Assembly (NCBI GenBank): GCA_016222825.1
Contig: JACRQF010000009.1
Span: forward strand, 1,240,001 to 1,304,000
Direction of reading: 5' to 3'
Length of the DNA: 64,000 nucleotides
Source: Verrucomicrobiota bacterium
GTDB taxonomy: Bacteria > Verrucomicrobiota > Verrucomicrobiia > CAIQCK01
Below, in pieces: positions 1 to 9,034 of this stretch (position 1 is its first letter; each line of letters begins with the position of its first letter). The position numbers and the translations under genes are program-made. The notes beneath the pieces were generated by a model. That model saw nothing but the letters and a program-made list of their open reading frames with translations. It was not told the origin of the DNA and did not search any database.

Positions 1-2349
1 CGGCGCCTGCGGTTTCATGTTGATCGCCCTGAGCTTGGCTTCGGCCTTGTTCTTGGCCGGGCAGACGTCCACGCACAACTCGCAGCCAGTGCAGTCCTCG
101 GCGGCGACCTGGAGCGTCCACTTCATGCCTTTCCACTCCGGCGCGCGGGCGTCGGTGGACTTGAACGTGGCCGGAGCGCCTTCAAGACACTTCGGGTCAT
201 AGACCTTCATGCGGATCGTGGCGTGCGGGCAGATGACGACGCACTTGGCGCACTGGATGCAGGTCTTCTCGTCCCAGACGGGGATTTCGAGAGCGAGGTT
301 GCGCTTCTCGTATTGCGCGGTCGCGGTCGGGAACGTGCCGTCCGGCGCGAAGGCGCTGACGGGCAGCGTCTCGCCCATGTTGCCATAGATGACGCCCAGC
401 GTCTTGCGGACGCTTTCCGGCGCGTTGGCGGTGAACGGCGATGGCATCTCGATCGTGCTCGTGACCTGCGCGGGCACGGTCACCTCGAACAGGTTGGCGA
501 GTGTCTGGTCCACGGCGGCGATGTTCTTCTGGACCACGTCTTCACCCTTCTTGCCGTAGGTCTTCTTGATGGCGTATTTGATCTGCTCGATGGCCTTCTC
601 GCGCGGCAACACGCCGGAGAGGGCGAAGAAGCAGGTCTGCATGACCGTGTTGATGCGGCCGCCCATGCCGGTGGCGCGCGCGACGCTGATGGCGTCAATC
701 ACGTAGAACTTGACCTTCTTCTTGATGATCTGCTCCTGCATGTTGCGCGGGAGCTTCTTCCAGACCTCGTCCTTGTTGTTGGCGGTGTTGAGCAGGAACG
801 TGCCGCCCGCAACCAGCGGCGCGAGCATGTCGTAACGCTCCAGGAACACCGGCTGATGGCACGCCACGAAGTTGGCCTTGCTGATCAGGTAGGTCGAGCG
901 GATCGGCGACGGGCCGAAACGCAGGTGCGAGACCGTCACCGCGCCGGCTTTCTTCGAGTCATACACGAAGTAGCCCTGCGCGTAGTTGTCGGTGTTCTCG
1001 CCGATGATCTTGATGGAGTTCTTGTTCGCGCCCACCGTGCCGTCGGAGCCGAGGCCGTAGAACAACGCGCGCACCACCTTGTCGGACTCCGTCGAAAACT
1101 CGGGGTCGAAAGGCAGGCTGCTGTTGGTCACGTCGTCGTTGATGCCGACGGTGAAGTGGTTCTTCGGCTTGGCGGCGGCGAGGTTGTCGAACACGGCCTT
1201 GACCATCGCCGGCGTGAATTCCTTCGAGGAGAGGCCGTAACGGCCGCAGAGGATCTTCGGCATCGCCTTGAGCTTGCCGTAGCCGCTCGCGAGCGCCTCG
1301 GTCAGACCGGCCACCACGTCGAGATAGAGCGGCTCACCCAGAGCGCCCGGCTCCTTCGTGCGATCGAGCACCGCGAGGGACTTCACCGTCGCGGGCAGCG
1401 CCTCGATCAGCGACTTCGGGCAGAACGGCCGGAAGAGGCGGACCTTCAGCACGCCGACCTTCGCGCCCTGCGCGTTGAGGAACTCCACCGCCTCGTGGGC
1501 GGCTTCGCAACCGGAGCCCATCAGCACCACGACGCGCTCGGCGTCGGGCGCGCCAACGTATTGGAAGAGGTGATACTGGCGGCCGGTCAGCTTGGCGAAC
1601 TGGTCCATCGCCTTCTGCGTGATAGCGGCGCACTTGTCGTAGAACGGATTGCAGCTCTCGCGCGCCTGGAAGAACACGTCCGGGTTTTGCGCCGTGCCGC
1701 GCAACACCGGCTTGTCGGGATTCATCGCGCGCTGGCGATGGGCAACGACAAGGTCCTCGTCAATCATCCCGCGCATGATCTCCTCGGTCACCAGCTCGAT
1801 CTTGGAAGCCTCGTGCGAGGTGCGGAAGCCGTCGAAGTAATGCAGGAACGGCACGCGCGACTCGAGCGTCGCCGCCTGCGAGATGAGCGCGAAGTCCATC
1901 GCCTCTTGCACCGACGCCGAGCTGAGCATCGCAAAGCCCGTCGAACGCGCGGACATCACGTCGCTGTGATCACCGAAGATCGAGAGCGCGTGGGTCGCCA
2001 GCGTGCGCGCGGAGATGTGGAACACCGTCGGCGTCAATTCGCCAGCGATCTTGAACATGTTCGGAATCTTGAGCAGCAGGCCCTGCGCCGCGGTGAACGT
2101 GCAGGTGAGCGCGCCGGTTTGCAGGGCGCCGTGGACGGTGCCCGCCGCGCCGCCTTCGCTCTGCATCTCCACCACGCTGGGGATGGTGCCCCAAAGGTTC
2201 TTCACGCCTTCCGAGGCCCACTGGTCGCACCACTCGCCCATGTTGGACGAGGGCGTGATGGGGTAAATGCCCATCACCTCATTGCAGCGATAGGCCACGT
2301 AGGCTACCGCTTCGTTACCGTCAATTGTTATGTATTTCTTAGTGCTCAT
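1..2349 (-). CDS. nifJ: Pyruvate:ferredoxin (flavodoxin) oxidoreductase, 3' end beyond window
   Basis: Oxidatively decarboxylates pyruvate to acetyl-CoA with thiamine diphosphate and iron-sulfur clusters, passing electrons to ferredoxin or flavodoxin in the cytoplasm. About 783 codons are visible of a family usually near 1,180, so the C-terminal TPP-binding domain lies beyond the left edge. The N-terminal YPITPSS motif (residues about 29-35) and a GALQTGALTCTFTAAQGL-type stretch mark domain I. Two 4Fe-4S motifs, CIQCAKCVVICP near residue 696 and CTGCELCVDVCP near residue 751, form the ferredoxin-like domain. Its ATG overlaps the hypC stop as ATGA, so translation is probably coupled to hydrogenase maturation genes. 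This suggests a fermentative or H2-linked role for the reduced ferredoxin, which is inference. Confidence 0.95.
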   Translation of the reverse strand, partial: MSTKKYITIDGNEAVAYVAYRCNEVMGIYPITPSSNMGEWCDQWASEGVKNLWGTIPSVVEMQSEGGAAGTVHGALQTGALTCTFTAAQGLLLKIPNMFKIAGELTPTVFHISARTLATHALSIFGDHSDVMSARSTGFAMLSSASVQEAMDFALISQAATLESRVPFLHYFDGFRTSHEASKIELVTEEIMRGMIDEDLVVAHRQRAMNPDKPVLRGTAQNPDVFFQARESCNPFYDKCAAITQKAMDQFAKLTGRQYHLFQYVGAPDAERVVVLMGSGCEAAHEAVEFLNAQGAKVGVLKVRLFRPFCPKSLIEALPATVKSLAVLDRTKEPGALGEPLYLDVVAGLTEALASGYGKLKAMPKILCGRYGLSSKEFTPAMVKAVFDNLAAAKPKNHFTVGINDDVTNSSLPFDPEFSTESDKVVRALFYGLGSDGTVGANKNSIKIIGENTDNYAQGYFVYDSKKAGAVTVSHLRFGPSPIRSTYLISKANFVACHQPVFLERYDMLAPLVAGGTFLLNTANNKDEVWKKLPRNMQEQIIKKKVKFYVIDAISVARATGMGGRINTVMQTCFFALSGVLPREKAIEQIKYAIKKTYGKKGEDVVQKNIAAVDQTLANLFEVTVPAQVTSTIEMPSPFTANAPESVRKTLGVIYGNMGETLPVSAFAPDGTFPTATAQYEKRNLALEIPVWDEKTCIQCAKCVVICPHATIRMKVYDPKCLEGAPATFKSTDARAPEWKGMKWTLQVAAEDCTGCELCVDVCPAKNKAEAKLRAINMKPQAP

Positions 2350-2594
2350 GTTTTTTCCGCTTCTTCCAACTCGTCCATCTGCCGCAGGTATTCAAAAACC
2401 TGGGTCGCTTCTTCTTCGCTCAACGTGCTGATCGCGAAACCGACATGCACGATCACGTAATCGCCGACAGCCGCCTCGGGGACGTAAGCGAGGCTGACCT
2501 CTTTGACGATGCCGCCAAAGTTGACCCGGCCCGTCCGCTGCAACGGGTCGTCACCACTGATACTCTCTATCTTGCCCGGAATGCCCAGACACAT
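2346..2594 (-). CDS. hypC: Hydrogenase assembly chaperone HypC/HupF
   Basis: Small chaperone that, with HypD, delivers the Fe(CN)2CO unit to the large subunit of [NiFe]-hydrogenases in the cytoplasm. At 82 residues it has the normal family length and starts with the diagnostic MCLGIPG, whose Cys2 becomes the metal-binding residue. A beta-barrel-like GDYVIVHVGFAIS segment follows. It sits between hypF (TGATG overlap of one base) and nifJ (ATGA overlap of four bases), so the three genes form one coupled operon. No hypD, hypE or hydrogenase structural gene is visible here; they must lie to the left or elsewhere. Confidence 0.95.
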   Translation of the reverse strand: MCLGIPGKIESISGDDPLQRTGRVNFGGIVKEVSLAYVPEAAVGDYVIVHVGFAISTLSEEEATQVFEYLRQMDELEEAEKT

Positions 2595-4909
2595 CAGCTA
2601 CAGGTCTCCTTCGACGCCGCCACCAACTGGCCCAACGCGATCCCGCCGTCGTTCGGCGGCACCCGCTGATGCCAGTAGGCGCGAAAATTCTCTTGTTCGA
2701 GCCGTCGCACGGCCCGTTCGGTCAAATAACGGTTCTGAAAACAACCGCCGGAGAGCACCACTTGCTCCCGGCTCACGCGCCGCGCCACCGCAACGATCAT
2801 CTCGGCCAGCGCGTTATGAAACTTCGCCGCCAACCGGCTGACCGGCTCGTTTTCAGCCACATCGTCCAGCATGGCACGAATCATCGGTTCCCAGTCAATC
2901 ACCCACGGTGATTGACCGTCCCGAATCGCGAACGGATACGCTTCATCCGTCCCGGCGGCCTCGGCGGCGAACTCCAGTTCCATGGCCGCCTGGCCTTCAT
3001 ACCTCATCTCCTGCCGCAGCCCGGCAATCGCCGCTACTGCATCGAAGAATCGGCCCGCGCTAGACGTTACCGGCGCATTCAGGTGTTTATGCAGCATTTG
3101 CCACACAATTTGCAACTCCGGTCTTGAAAAACCTTTCACCACTGCCGGCGCCCCCTCCCCAAACAGCGTATCGCCGAAAATCTCGTAAAGCACCCCCGCC
3201 GCGCAGCGCCGCGGCTCCCGCACCGCGCTGTCGCCGCCCGGCAGCCGGAACTGCCGCAGATGCGCCACCCGCTCAAACTCGTGTCGCGTCGCACGGAAAA
3301 ACTCGCCACCCCAGATCGTCCCGTCCGTCCCGTAGCCCGTTCCATCCCAAGCCACGCCGAGCACCGGCCCCTCCAGTTCGTTCTCCGCCATGCACGAAAC
3401 GACGTGCGCAAAATGATGCTGCACCTCCCGCACCGGCACGCCAAGCTGCCGTGCGAACTTCGTCGAGAGATAATCCGGATGCAGGTCGCAAGCCACCGAC
3501 ACCGGCCGCGCGTCGTAAAGTCGCTCCAAGTCACCCGCCACGCGCTGGAACGCGTCGAACGCTGCCGTGCTTTCCAAGTCGCCGATGTGCTGGCTGATGA
3601 ACACGTCACCGCCAACCGCCAACGCCAGCGAGGATTTCAGGTGCGCCCCCACCGCCAACTGCGGTGGCAGCAACTGGCGTGCAAGATGGATCGGCAGCGG
3701 CGCAAACCCGCGCGCCCGCCTCATTACCATCTCGCGATCCATCACCACGCGCACAATCGAATCGTCCACGTGCCGCGCAATCGGCCGGTCATGGACAAGA
3801 AAGATGTCCGCCATGCCGCCGAGCCGTTGCAAAGCATCGCGCTCATCGGTGCAGATCGGCTCTTCTGCCAGATTGCCGCTCGTCGCCACCACCGGAAAAC
3901 CAAGTTCCGCCAGCAACAGGTGATGCAGTGGCGTGTAAGGCAGCATCACACCGAGACACGGATTGCCCGGCGCCACCACTTCTGTGATACCGCCCGCGTC
4001 TCCGCGCCGTCGCAACAAAACAATCGGCGACTCCGGTGAAGTCAGCAGCCTTTCCTCCGTCTCCGACACTTCGCACAGCGCCTGCACTGCCGCCAGCGAC
4101 GGCGCCATCAGCGCAAACGGCTTCTCCTCGCGATGCTTCAACTCCCGCAGCCGGCGCACCGCCTGTTCGTTCCGCGCGTCCACCAGCAGATGAAATCCGC
4201 CCAGTCCCTTCACCGCCGCAATCTCGCCGCGACGGATCGCCTCGGCCGCCTGTTGCAGCGCCGTATTCCGCTGCGCCAGCACTTTGCCCGCACGGTCCCA
4301 TAATTCCAACTGCGGCCCGCACGCCGGGCAGGCGTTCGGCTGTGCGTGGAAACGTCGGTCGCGCGGGTTTTCATACTCGGCACGGCACGATTCGCACATT
4401 GCGAAGCGTTTCATCGTCGTGTTCGGCCGGTCGTAAGGCAGCGACTCGATGATGCTGAACCTCGGCCCGCAGTGCGTGCAGTTCGTGAACGGATAACGGT
4501 GCCGGCGGTTCGCCGAATCAAAGACCTCCCGCAGGCACTCCGGGCAAGTCGCGATGTCCGGCAGAATCAACGCCGTCTTGGCGCCCGCCGCGTCACTCTC
4601 CCGGATTTCGAACTTCGCGAACCCTATCGGGTCGAGCCACGACGACTCCAGGCTCTGGATGAACGCCCGCGGCGGTTTCTCGCGCGGGATGCGCAGCAGG
4701 AAACTCTGTAGCTGTTCGCGCCGACCCTCAACCTCGATAAAAACGCCCTGCGCCGAGTTGTTGACCCAGCCCGTCAGCCCCAGTTCCTCCGCCAGCCGAA
4801 ACACAAACGGCCGGAACCCGACGCCCTGCACCGCGCCGCGAATCGTCACGCTCAGGCGCTGCGCCTGAGTCGCGCTTGTCCCTGCTGGCGATTGAGTATT
4901 CGAGTGCAT
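2594..4909 (-). CDS. hypF: Carbamoyltransferase HypF ([NiFe]-hydrogenase maturation)
   Basis: Makes the carbamoyl adduct that becomes the cyanide ligand of [NiFe]-hydrogenases, using carbamoyl phosphate and ATP and passing the group to HypE. Domains in order are an N-terminal acylphosphatase-like domain (VTIRGAVQGVGFRPFVF), two zinc fingers from four CxxC pairs (CPEC, CTHC, CESC, CPAC), a YrdC-like domain, and a Kae1-like carbamoyltransferase domain containing HHFAHVVS and GVAWDGTGYG. The start is set at an ATG with an AGAAAG sequence upstream, giving 771 residues. An in-frame ATG at 4987 would add 26 residues with no homology or ribosome-binding site. It is the first gene of the operon with hypC and nifJ, and it diverges from the MNT/HEPN pair. 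Confidence 0.95.
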   Translation of the reverse strand: MHSNTQSPAGTSATQAQRLSVTIRGAVQGVGFRPFVFRLAEELGLTGWVNNSAQGVFIEVEGRREQLQSFLLRIPREKPPRAFIQSLESSWLDPIGFAKFEIRESDAAGAKTALILPDIATCPECLREVFDSANRRHRYPFTNCTHCGPRFSIIESLPYDRPNTTMKRFAMCESCRAEYENPRDRRFHAQPNACPACGPQLELWDRAGKVLAQRNTALQQAAEAIRRGEIAAVKGLGGFHLLVDARNEQAVRRLRELKHREEKPFALMAPSLAAVQALCEVSETEERLLTSPESPIVLLRRRGDAGGITEVVAPGNPCLGVMLPYTPLHHLLLAELGFPVVATSGNLAEEPICTDERDALQRLGGMADIFLVHDRPIARHVDDSIVRVVMDREMVMRRARGFAPLPIHLARQLLPPQLAVGAHLKSSLALAVGGDVFISQHIGDLESTAAFDAFQRVAGDLERLYDARPVSVACDLHPDYLSTKFARQLGVPVREVQHHFAHVVSCMAENELEGPVLGVAWDGTGYGTDGTIWGGEFFRATRHEFERVAHLRQFRLPGGDSAVREPRRCAAGVLYEIFGDTLFGEGAPAVVKGFSRPELQIVWQMLHKHLNAPVTSSAGRFFDAVAAIAGLRQEMRYEGQAAMELEFAAEAAGTDEAYPFAIRDGQSPWVIDWEPMIRAMLDDVAENEPVSRLAAKFHNALAEMIVAVARRVSREQVVLSGGCFQNRYLTERAVRRLEQENFRAYWHQRVPPNDGGIALGQLVAASKETCS

Positions 4910-4987
4910 CTTTCTGGTTCCGGCCGCAGTCGGTAGGGCCGCTGCGCCCAACCGCCACCGCTTGAAAAAGACACACCATAGAGACAA

Positions 4988-5115
4988 CCGTTAACCCCGG
5001 CTACACCTCCCTTGGTTTGCACTTAGCCGATATTGCCGGCACAGCGTCCATTCAAGATCGGTTCTTGTCATAAGCCCGGAAAAACGATTAGATTCCCCGC
5101 AGATGTGAACCGAAT
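4988..5115. promoter_or_regulatory. Divergent intergenic region hypF / MNT-HEPN
   Basis: This 128-base gap separates two divergent operons. On the + strand it carries a good sigma-70-like element, TTGTCA at 5065-5070 and TTAGAT at 5088-5093 with a 17-base spacer, placing the transcription start about 15 bases before the nucleotidyltransferase ATG. No equally good element is seen for hypF. Confidence 0.5.
5065..5093 (+). promoter_or_regulatory. Sigma-70-like promoter of the MNT-HEPN pair
   Basis: TTGTCA, 17-base spacer, TTAGAT; the distance to the ATG is 22 bases. This is the best match to a housekeeping promoter near the pair and lies in an otherwise empty gap. Confidence 0.5.
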
Positions 5116-5469
5116 ATGATCCAACCGACACTACAGCCGGCGCGGATTGAGCCAGTGGATGAATCGTTGTTGCGCATGATCCTCGGCAAGATTGTCGAGC
5201 ATTGCCGGCCGCGGCGGGTGATTTTGTTCGGCAGCCGCGCGCGCGGCGATGCGCGACCGGATAGCGATGTGGATTTGTTGGTCGAAATGGAGACCACCGA
5301 TCCGATGCCGGAGCGACGCCGGAAGATCCGCGAGTTGTTTGCGGGCCGCCGCTGGGGCTTGGACGTGCTGGTTTACACACCGGCGGAGATGGCACAGCGG
5401 CGTGGTTCCTTGGCCTCCATCGTCGGCGAGATCGAGCGCGAGGGGAAATTGCTTTATGAGCGGCCTTGA
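5116..5469 (+). CDS. MNT-type minimal nucleotidyltransferase (MntA-like)
   Basis: 117-residue polymerase-beta-fold nucleotidyltransferase of the minimal (MNT) class. The diagnostic GSx10DxD signature is intact: GSRARGDARPDSDVD around residues 43-57, with a third acidic residue in the GLDVLVY strand. MNT proteins paired with HEPN proteins act in some toxin-antitoxin modules as antitoxins that AMPylate the partner. The downstream HEPN gene overlaps its 3' end by 14 bases in another frame, the usual arrangement. There is no clear Shine-Dalgarno sequence. The promoter at 5065-5093 predicts a very short leader. A stand-alone housekeeping role cannot be excluded. Confidence 0.85.
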   Translation: MIQPTLQPARIEPVDESLLRMILGKIVEHCRPRRVILFGSRARGDARPDSDVDLLVEMETTDPMPERRRKIRELFAGRRWGLDVLVYTPAEMAQRRGSLASIVGEIEREGKLLYERP

Positions 5470-5848
5470 TCCCGCCGTTGCCGCCTGGTTGCGCAAGGCG
5501 GAAAACGACCTCAAGAATATCCGGGCGAGTTTGCAGAGCTGTGATCCCGCGTGGGACACCGTTTGCTACCATGCACAGCAAGCGGCTGAGAAAATGTTGA
5601 AGGCTTTCCTGGTGGCGCACGGCGTCCTGCCGCCGCGGGTCCACGATCTGGAGGAACTGCTCAGTCTGTGCAAGGACTTCGATCCCTCGCTCGATGAGTT
5701 CGCAGGCGATTGCGGTCTGCTGACCGACTACGGCGTGGAGGTCCGCTATCCTGACGTGACCGAGCCTGACGAACCGGAAGCTAGGCTCGCCGTGACAGCG
5801 GCGGAGCGGATTTGTGGGGCGCTTCAGCAGCGGCTGCGACAGCCGTGA
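5456..5848 (+). CDS. HEPN domain-containing protein
   Basis: 130-residue all-helical HEPN-family protein encoded immediately after, and overlapping by 14 bases, the MNT nucleotidyltransferase. The core helix contains YHAQQAAEKMLKAFL, the hallmark of this branch (PF05168-like), followed by HDLEELLSLC. The start is the ATG at 5456, since only from there does the HEPN fold begin (MSGLDPAVAAWLRKAENDL). Catalytic HEPN RNase toxins carry an Rx4-6H motif. I find none, so RNase activity is doubtful and the pair may be non-toxic or inactivated. The tyrosine-containing C-terminal part is intact. Confidence 0.85.
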   Translation: MSGLDPAVAAWLRKAENDLKNIRASLQSCDPAWDTVCYHAQQAAEKMLKAFLVAHGVLPPRVHDLEELLSLCKDFDPSLDEFAGDCGLLTDYGVEVRYPDVTEPDEPEARLAVTAAERICGALQQRLRQP

Positions 5849-5870
5849 AAGCCGGCCGCCACCGAACAGT

Positions 5871-7871
5871 TCATTTCTTTGGGGTCGGCGGTGCTGCTAT
5901 CAGGCCCGCTTCGGCCAGCACACGGTTGACGGCTTGAACGGTTGCAGGCACGACAGCTACTCCATTCTCTCCAACTCCTCTGGCGACACCATTCGTTCCG
6001 ACCAGGACCATGTAAGCGTAATTAGTCCACACTGGTCCAACTCCTCCCCACATTTCTTCCTGCAAGGCGAAACCGCAGCCAGAAAACGGATCTGGCAGGG
6101 CCTTCAAATACAGAAGCGCATGGCGCGCCCCAAGATCCAGGCTGTCGCCAACTTGAATCGTTAAGTTCGTAGGAGTAGACGCGTCTCTAGAAAACAAATG
6201 CGTCTTATTCAGTTTGCTAAGCCAGACATATTCAGGTGGCGTAACGCTGAGTTTCGTTCCATTAGCTGATGACTGAACTCCCCACTCTCTCAGACGTGCC
6301 AACGACAACTCCGGCAAAAGTCTGCGATAAGCCATAAACTTGTCCCAAAGACTCTTCTGGATGCGGATGTTAAGCAACACCATCGGGCGAACGCCGTAGA
6401 ACTCTGTCTGCCAGTCCTCGCCGAGTTTGCCAGCAACGGCCGGTTCCTGGTCCATCGAGGTGATGATGATGGCGGGGCGGAGGTCGGCGGGAACATCCGC
6501 GGCCTGAGTCCAGTAGCCGACGTTGGGGAGTTTCCGAAAATACCACGGCAGCGGCCAGGTGTCGTAAGGGTTGGCGCAGACCTCGATCACCATGTCGCGG
6601 CGCGCGGGATGGACGGCGGCGATCTGCTCGACGCGCTTGACGAGGTTCAGCAGGTCCGGGCTGGTGTGCGCATAGACACAGGGATTGCGCGGGTCAGCGC
6701 AGAAGCGGCCGTTGGCGCGCACCGCTTGTCCGCCGAGTTGCCACGCCGCCGCGGCGAGTAACGCGCCGACCAGCCACTTCGCCCAGCGTTGCCGAACCGC
6801 CTCGATCAGCGCCGTCGCGCCGACGCCGGCGAGCAGGATCATGCCGTGCAGGAATGAGATCGCGAGCCAAGGGGACTTGTGGCGGATGACCGAGTAGATG
6901 ACCGTCAGCACCAGCGTATAGACGGCAAGGAACCACAAGAGCGCCGATTCCGGGTCGGTGTTCTTTCGCCGTCGCCACGCGGCGACCATCGCCATCGCAG
7001 CGAGCGCGACGATCAACGCCTCGCTCCAGACCGGGCCGCGACCTTCATGGAACCAGAGCAGCATTTGCAGGTAGAAATGCCACGGCTGGATGTGCCGGCT
7101 CTTCTCGCCGCCAGCCCACCCGAGATAGTTCCCGTAACAAAGCACCGAGTCGAGCACGCCGCGCCAGTGGGTGAAGAACGCCGAGTAAAACGTCACCGCC
7201 ACCACCGCCGCTACACCAAGCGCGGCGAGCAGATGCCGGCGGTTCACCGCGAACAGTCCCGCGCGCGCCGCCGGCGACACCGCCAGCGCGACGGTCGCCG
7301 CGACGAACGAGAGCACCCATGTTTCCTTCGTGGCGTAGGTCAGTCCCGCGAACACGCCCGTGAGCAGCGCCCAGCCGAACGACGGAGCCTGCGTATATCG
7401 CCAGCCGGCGGCAATGACGCCGAAACTGAAAAAAACCAGCAGCATTTCCTGGATGTAGTAGCGGCTGTAGAACGTCATCGCCGGCGAGATCGCCGTGAGC
7501 AACGCCGCGACGATCATCGGCCACCGCCCCAGCCCGTCGCGCACAAGCCAGAGCAGCAGCACCAGCCCCGCGCCGAAGAGCGCCGGCACCAGCCGGAACG
7601 TGATCTCGTTGGTGTCCGCAAAGTGCTTCCCCGCCGTCAGCCACGCGAACGGCAGCGAGAGATAGTAGAGCGTCGGCCCGTGGTTGTCCTTGAGGTCGTA
7701 TTCATACCGCCCGGTTTCCATCAGGATGCCGGTGCGGACGGCCTGGTTGGCTTCGTCGCCGTGCATGACGCGCGCGTCGAGCCGCCAAAGCCGAAACCCC
7801 AACGCGCCGGCCGTGATGGCCAGTAGCAGCGCGCAAGCGAGGAGGTTTTTTCGCACGGCGTCTTCTACCAC
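5871..7871 (-). CDS. Agl23-like (TIGR03663 type) polytopic membrane glycosyltransferase-like protein
   Basis: 666-residue polytopic protein of the ArnT/GT39-like superfamily, closest in pattern to the flippase-associated Agl23 group. An N-terminal transmembrane helix (residues about 8-27) is followed by a first extracytoplasmic loop with HGDEANQ, the acidic DE pair used by GT-C enzymes, then a DNHGPTLYYL motif. About ten further hydrophobic helices extend to about residue 385. The remaining C-terminal part is soluble and presumably periplasmic. Such proteins usually transfer sugars from polyprenyl-phosphate donors, but donor and acceptor are unknown here. It lies just upstream, on the opposite strand, of no obvious polysaccharide operon and may be monocistronic. 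Confidence 0.8.
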   Translation of the reverse strand: MVEDAVRKNLLACALLLAITAGALGFRLWRLDARVMHGDEANQAVRTGILMETGRYEYDLKDNHGPTLYYLSLPFAWLTAGKHFADTNEITFRLVPALFGAGLVLLLWLVRDGLGRWPMIVAALLTAISPAMTFYSRYYIQEMLLVFFSFGVIAAGWRYTQAPSFGWALLTGVFAGLTYATKETWVLSFVAATVALAVSPAARAGLFAVNRRHLLAALGVAAVVAVTFYSAFFTHWRGVLDSVLCYGNYLGWAGGEKSRHIQPWHFYLQMLLWFHEGRGPVWSEALIVALAAMAMVAAWRRRKNTDPESALLWFLAVYTLVLTVIYSVIRHKSPWLAISFLHGMILLAGVGATALIEAVRQRWAKWLVGALLAAAAWQLGGQAVRANGRFCADPRNPCVYAHTSPDLLNLVKRVEQIAAVHPARRDMVIEVCANPYDTWPLPWYFRKLPNVGYWTQAADVPADLRPAIIITSMDQEPAVAGKLGEDWQTEFYGVRPMVLLNIRIQKSLWDKFMAYRRLLPELSLARLREWGVQSSANGTKLSVTPPEYVWLSKLNKTHLFSRDASTPTNLTIQVGDSLDLGARHALLYLKALPDPFSGCGFALQEEMWGGVGPVWTNYAYMVLVGTNGVARGVGENGVAVVPATVQAVNRVLAEAGLIAAPPTPKK

Positions 7872-7917
7872 AAACCATCGCCCGCCAGAAGCCCGGCGTT
7901 GGCGGTCTCAGCCTTGC

Positions 7918-8898
7918 TCATAGAAACGAGCGCACGTGGGCGAGCGCAGCCTGATAGGTCTGAGGGCTGACATACTCCAGCACCAGCGGCAGGTTTGGAC
8001 AATGTTTGCGGGCCAGCGCGATGTATTTGCGGTAATCGAGGTCGCCCTTGCCAGCGGCGACGCCCGCCGTGACGTGCAACTTCCGGTCCTTGGCGTGCAA
8101 CGCGACGATGTAAGGAGCGAGCGCGTTGAACATCTCCTCCAGCGTGTTGTGGGGCAGTAGATTCGCCGGGTCGAGCAGCACGCGGACGCGCGGGTGGTTG
8201 ATCTCCTCCATGAAGTAGCGCACCGACGTGGCCGAGCCGAGCAGGTCCTGGAAATACGACTCGATGGCGATGGTGATGTTGTGTTTCTCCGCCAGTGGGA
8301 TGAGCCGGCGCGTCATCTCCACCAGCCGCGGCCACGCGCGCTCGTCGAGCGAGGCCGATAGATCGCGTCCCTTGCCGGGCACGATGATCGAGCCGCACTC
8401 GCTGATCAACATGCGGACGTTCATCGTCTGGGCAATGCGCATCATGTCGGCGAAATACTGGAAGTTCTTCTCGCGCTCGGCCGCGTCCGGCTCGATGAGG
8501 TTGGCATAGACGCCCAGCGCCTGGATTTCCAGGCCGCGGCTGCGATAAGCCTTCGCGATCCGATGGCACTCCGCCTCCGTCACCGCCGAGACGTCCACGG
8601 GCCGGTTGTATTTCCAGTAGTTCGAGTCCTTCTGCGTGAAGAACAACTGCACGCAGTCGAGCTTGGCGTCGGCGGCGAGCTGCGCCATCTCGTCGTTGGT
8701 GAGGCTGTTGAAGCCGTTGGTGGCCAGGCCGAGTTTCATCGGCGCGTTCGACGGCGCGGCGCGAAGCCCCGGCGCAAGCACGGCCGGCAACGCGAGGCCG
8801 GCGGCGGTTGCGCCAACTGTGCGCAGGAACCCGCGGCGCGGCATGGCGGCGGCGTGAGATGGGACGGAAGCGGTTGAGGGAGCGTAGTTCGGTTTCAT
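7918..8898 (-). CDS. Tat-exported sugar phosphate isomerase/epimerase-like TIM-barrel protein
   Basis: 326 residues. An N-terminal twin-arginine signal (PRRGFLRTVGATAAGLALPAVLA, split here as PRRGFLRTVG then a hydrophobic core) ends near LRAAPS. An AP-endonuclease-2/xylose-isomerase-like TIM barrel follows, with metal-ligand candidates in MLISECGS, AIESYF, LLDPANLL, ALHAKDR and LVLEYV. The family includes epimerases and isomerases of keto- or 3-keto-sugars, and export implies action outside the cytoplasm. A promoter-like TTGTCG-N16-TGTAAG lies just upstream. The neighbour upstream on the same strand is a DUF4838 glycosidase, which suggests a saccharide substrate. The exact reaction is unknown. 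Confidence 0.85.
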   Translation of the reverse strand: MKPNYAPSTASVPSHAAAMPRRGFLRTVGATAAGLALPAVLAPGLRAAPSNAPMKLGLATNGFNSLTNDEMAQLAADAKLDCVQLFFTQKDSNYWKYNRPVDVSAVTEAECHRIAKAYRSRGLEIQALGVYANLIEPDAAEREKNFQYFADMMRIAQTMNVRMLISECGSIIVPGKGRDLSASLDERAWPRLVEMTRRLIPLAEKHNITIAIESYFQDLLGSATSVRYFMEEINHPRVRVLLDPANLLPHNTLEEMFNALAPYIVALHAKDRKLHVTAGVAAGKGDLDYRKYIALARKHCPNLPLVLEYVSPQTYQAALAHVRSFL

Positions 8899-8909
8899 AG
8901 CGCGCCAAC

Positions 8910-8937
8910 CTTACAATGGTTCCCCTCGCGCCGACAA
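8910..8937 (-). promoter_or_regulatory. Putative promoter of the exported TIM-barrel gene
   Basis: Reading on the minus strand, TTGTCG (8937-8932), a 16-base spacer, then TGTAAG (8915-8910), with the start codon 11 bases further on. It resembles the TTGTN-N16 elements seen before several other genes of this window. Confidence 0.35.
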
Positions 8938-9034
8938 GCCGGGGATGCGAAGAAACGCGATCCGGGAAGGCGGACGGTTGGGTCTGCTGCGCCGGCAGGC
9001 TCCCGGCGCTACGGCCAACTGCGACCTTCGGCCT

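Noticed and set aside
223..2460. Long open frame (745 codons) on the + strand opposite nifJ
   Set aside because: Composition is Arg/Ala/His-rich with no family match, while the opposite frame encodes clear pyruvate oxidoreductase with two ferredoxin motifs. It is a GC-rich antisense shadow.
4910..4987. Longer hypF start at 4987
   Set aside because: The extra 26 residues have no HypF homology and no Shine-Dalgarno sequence; the ATG at 4909 has one.
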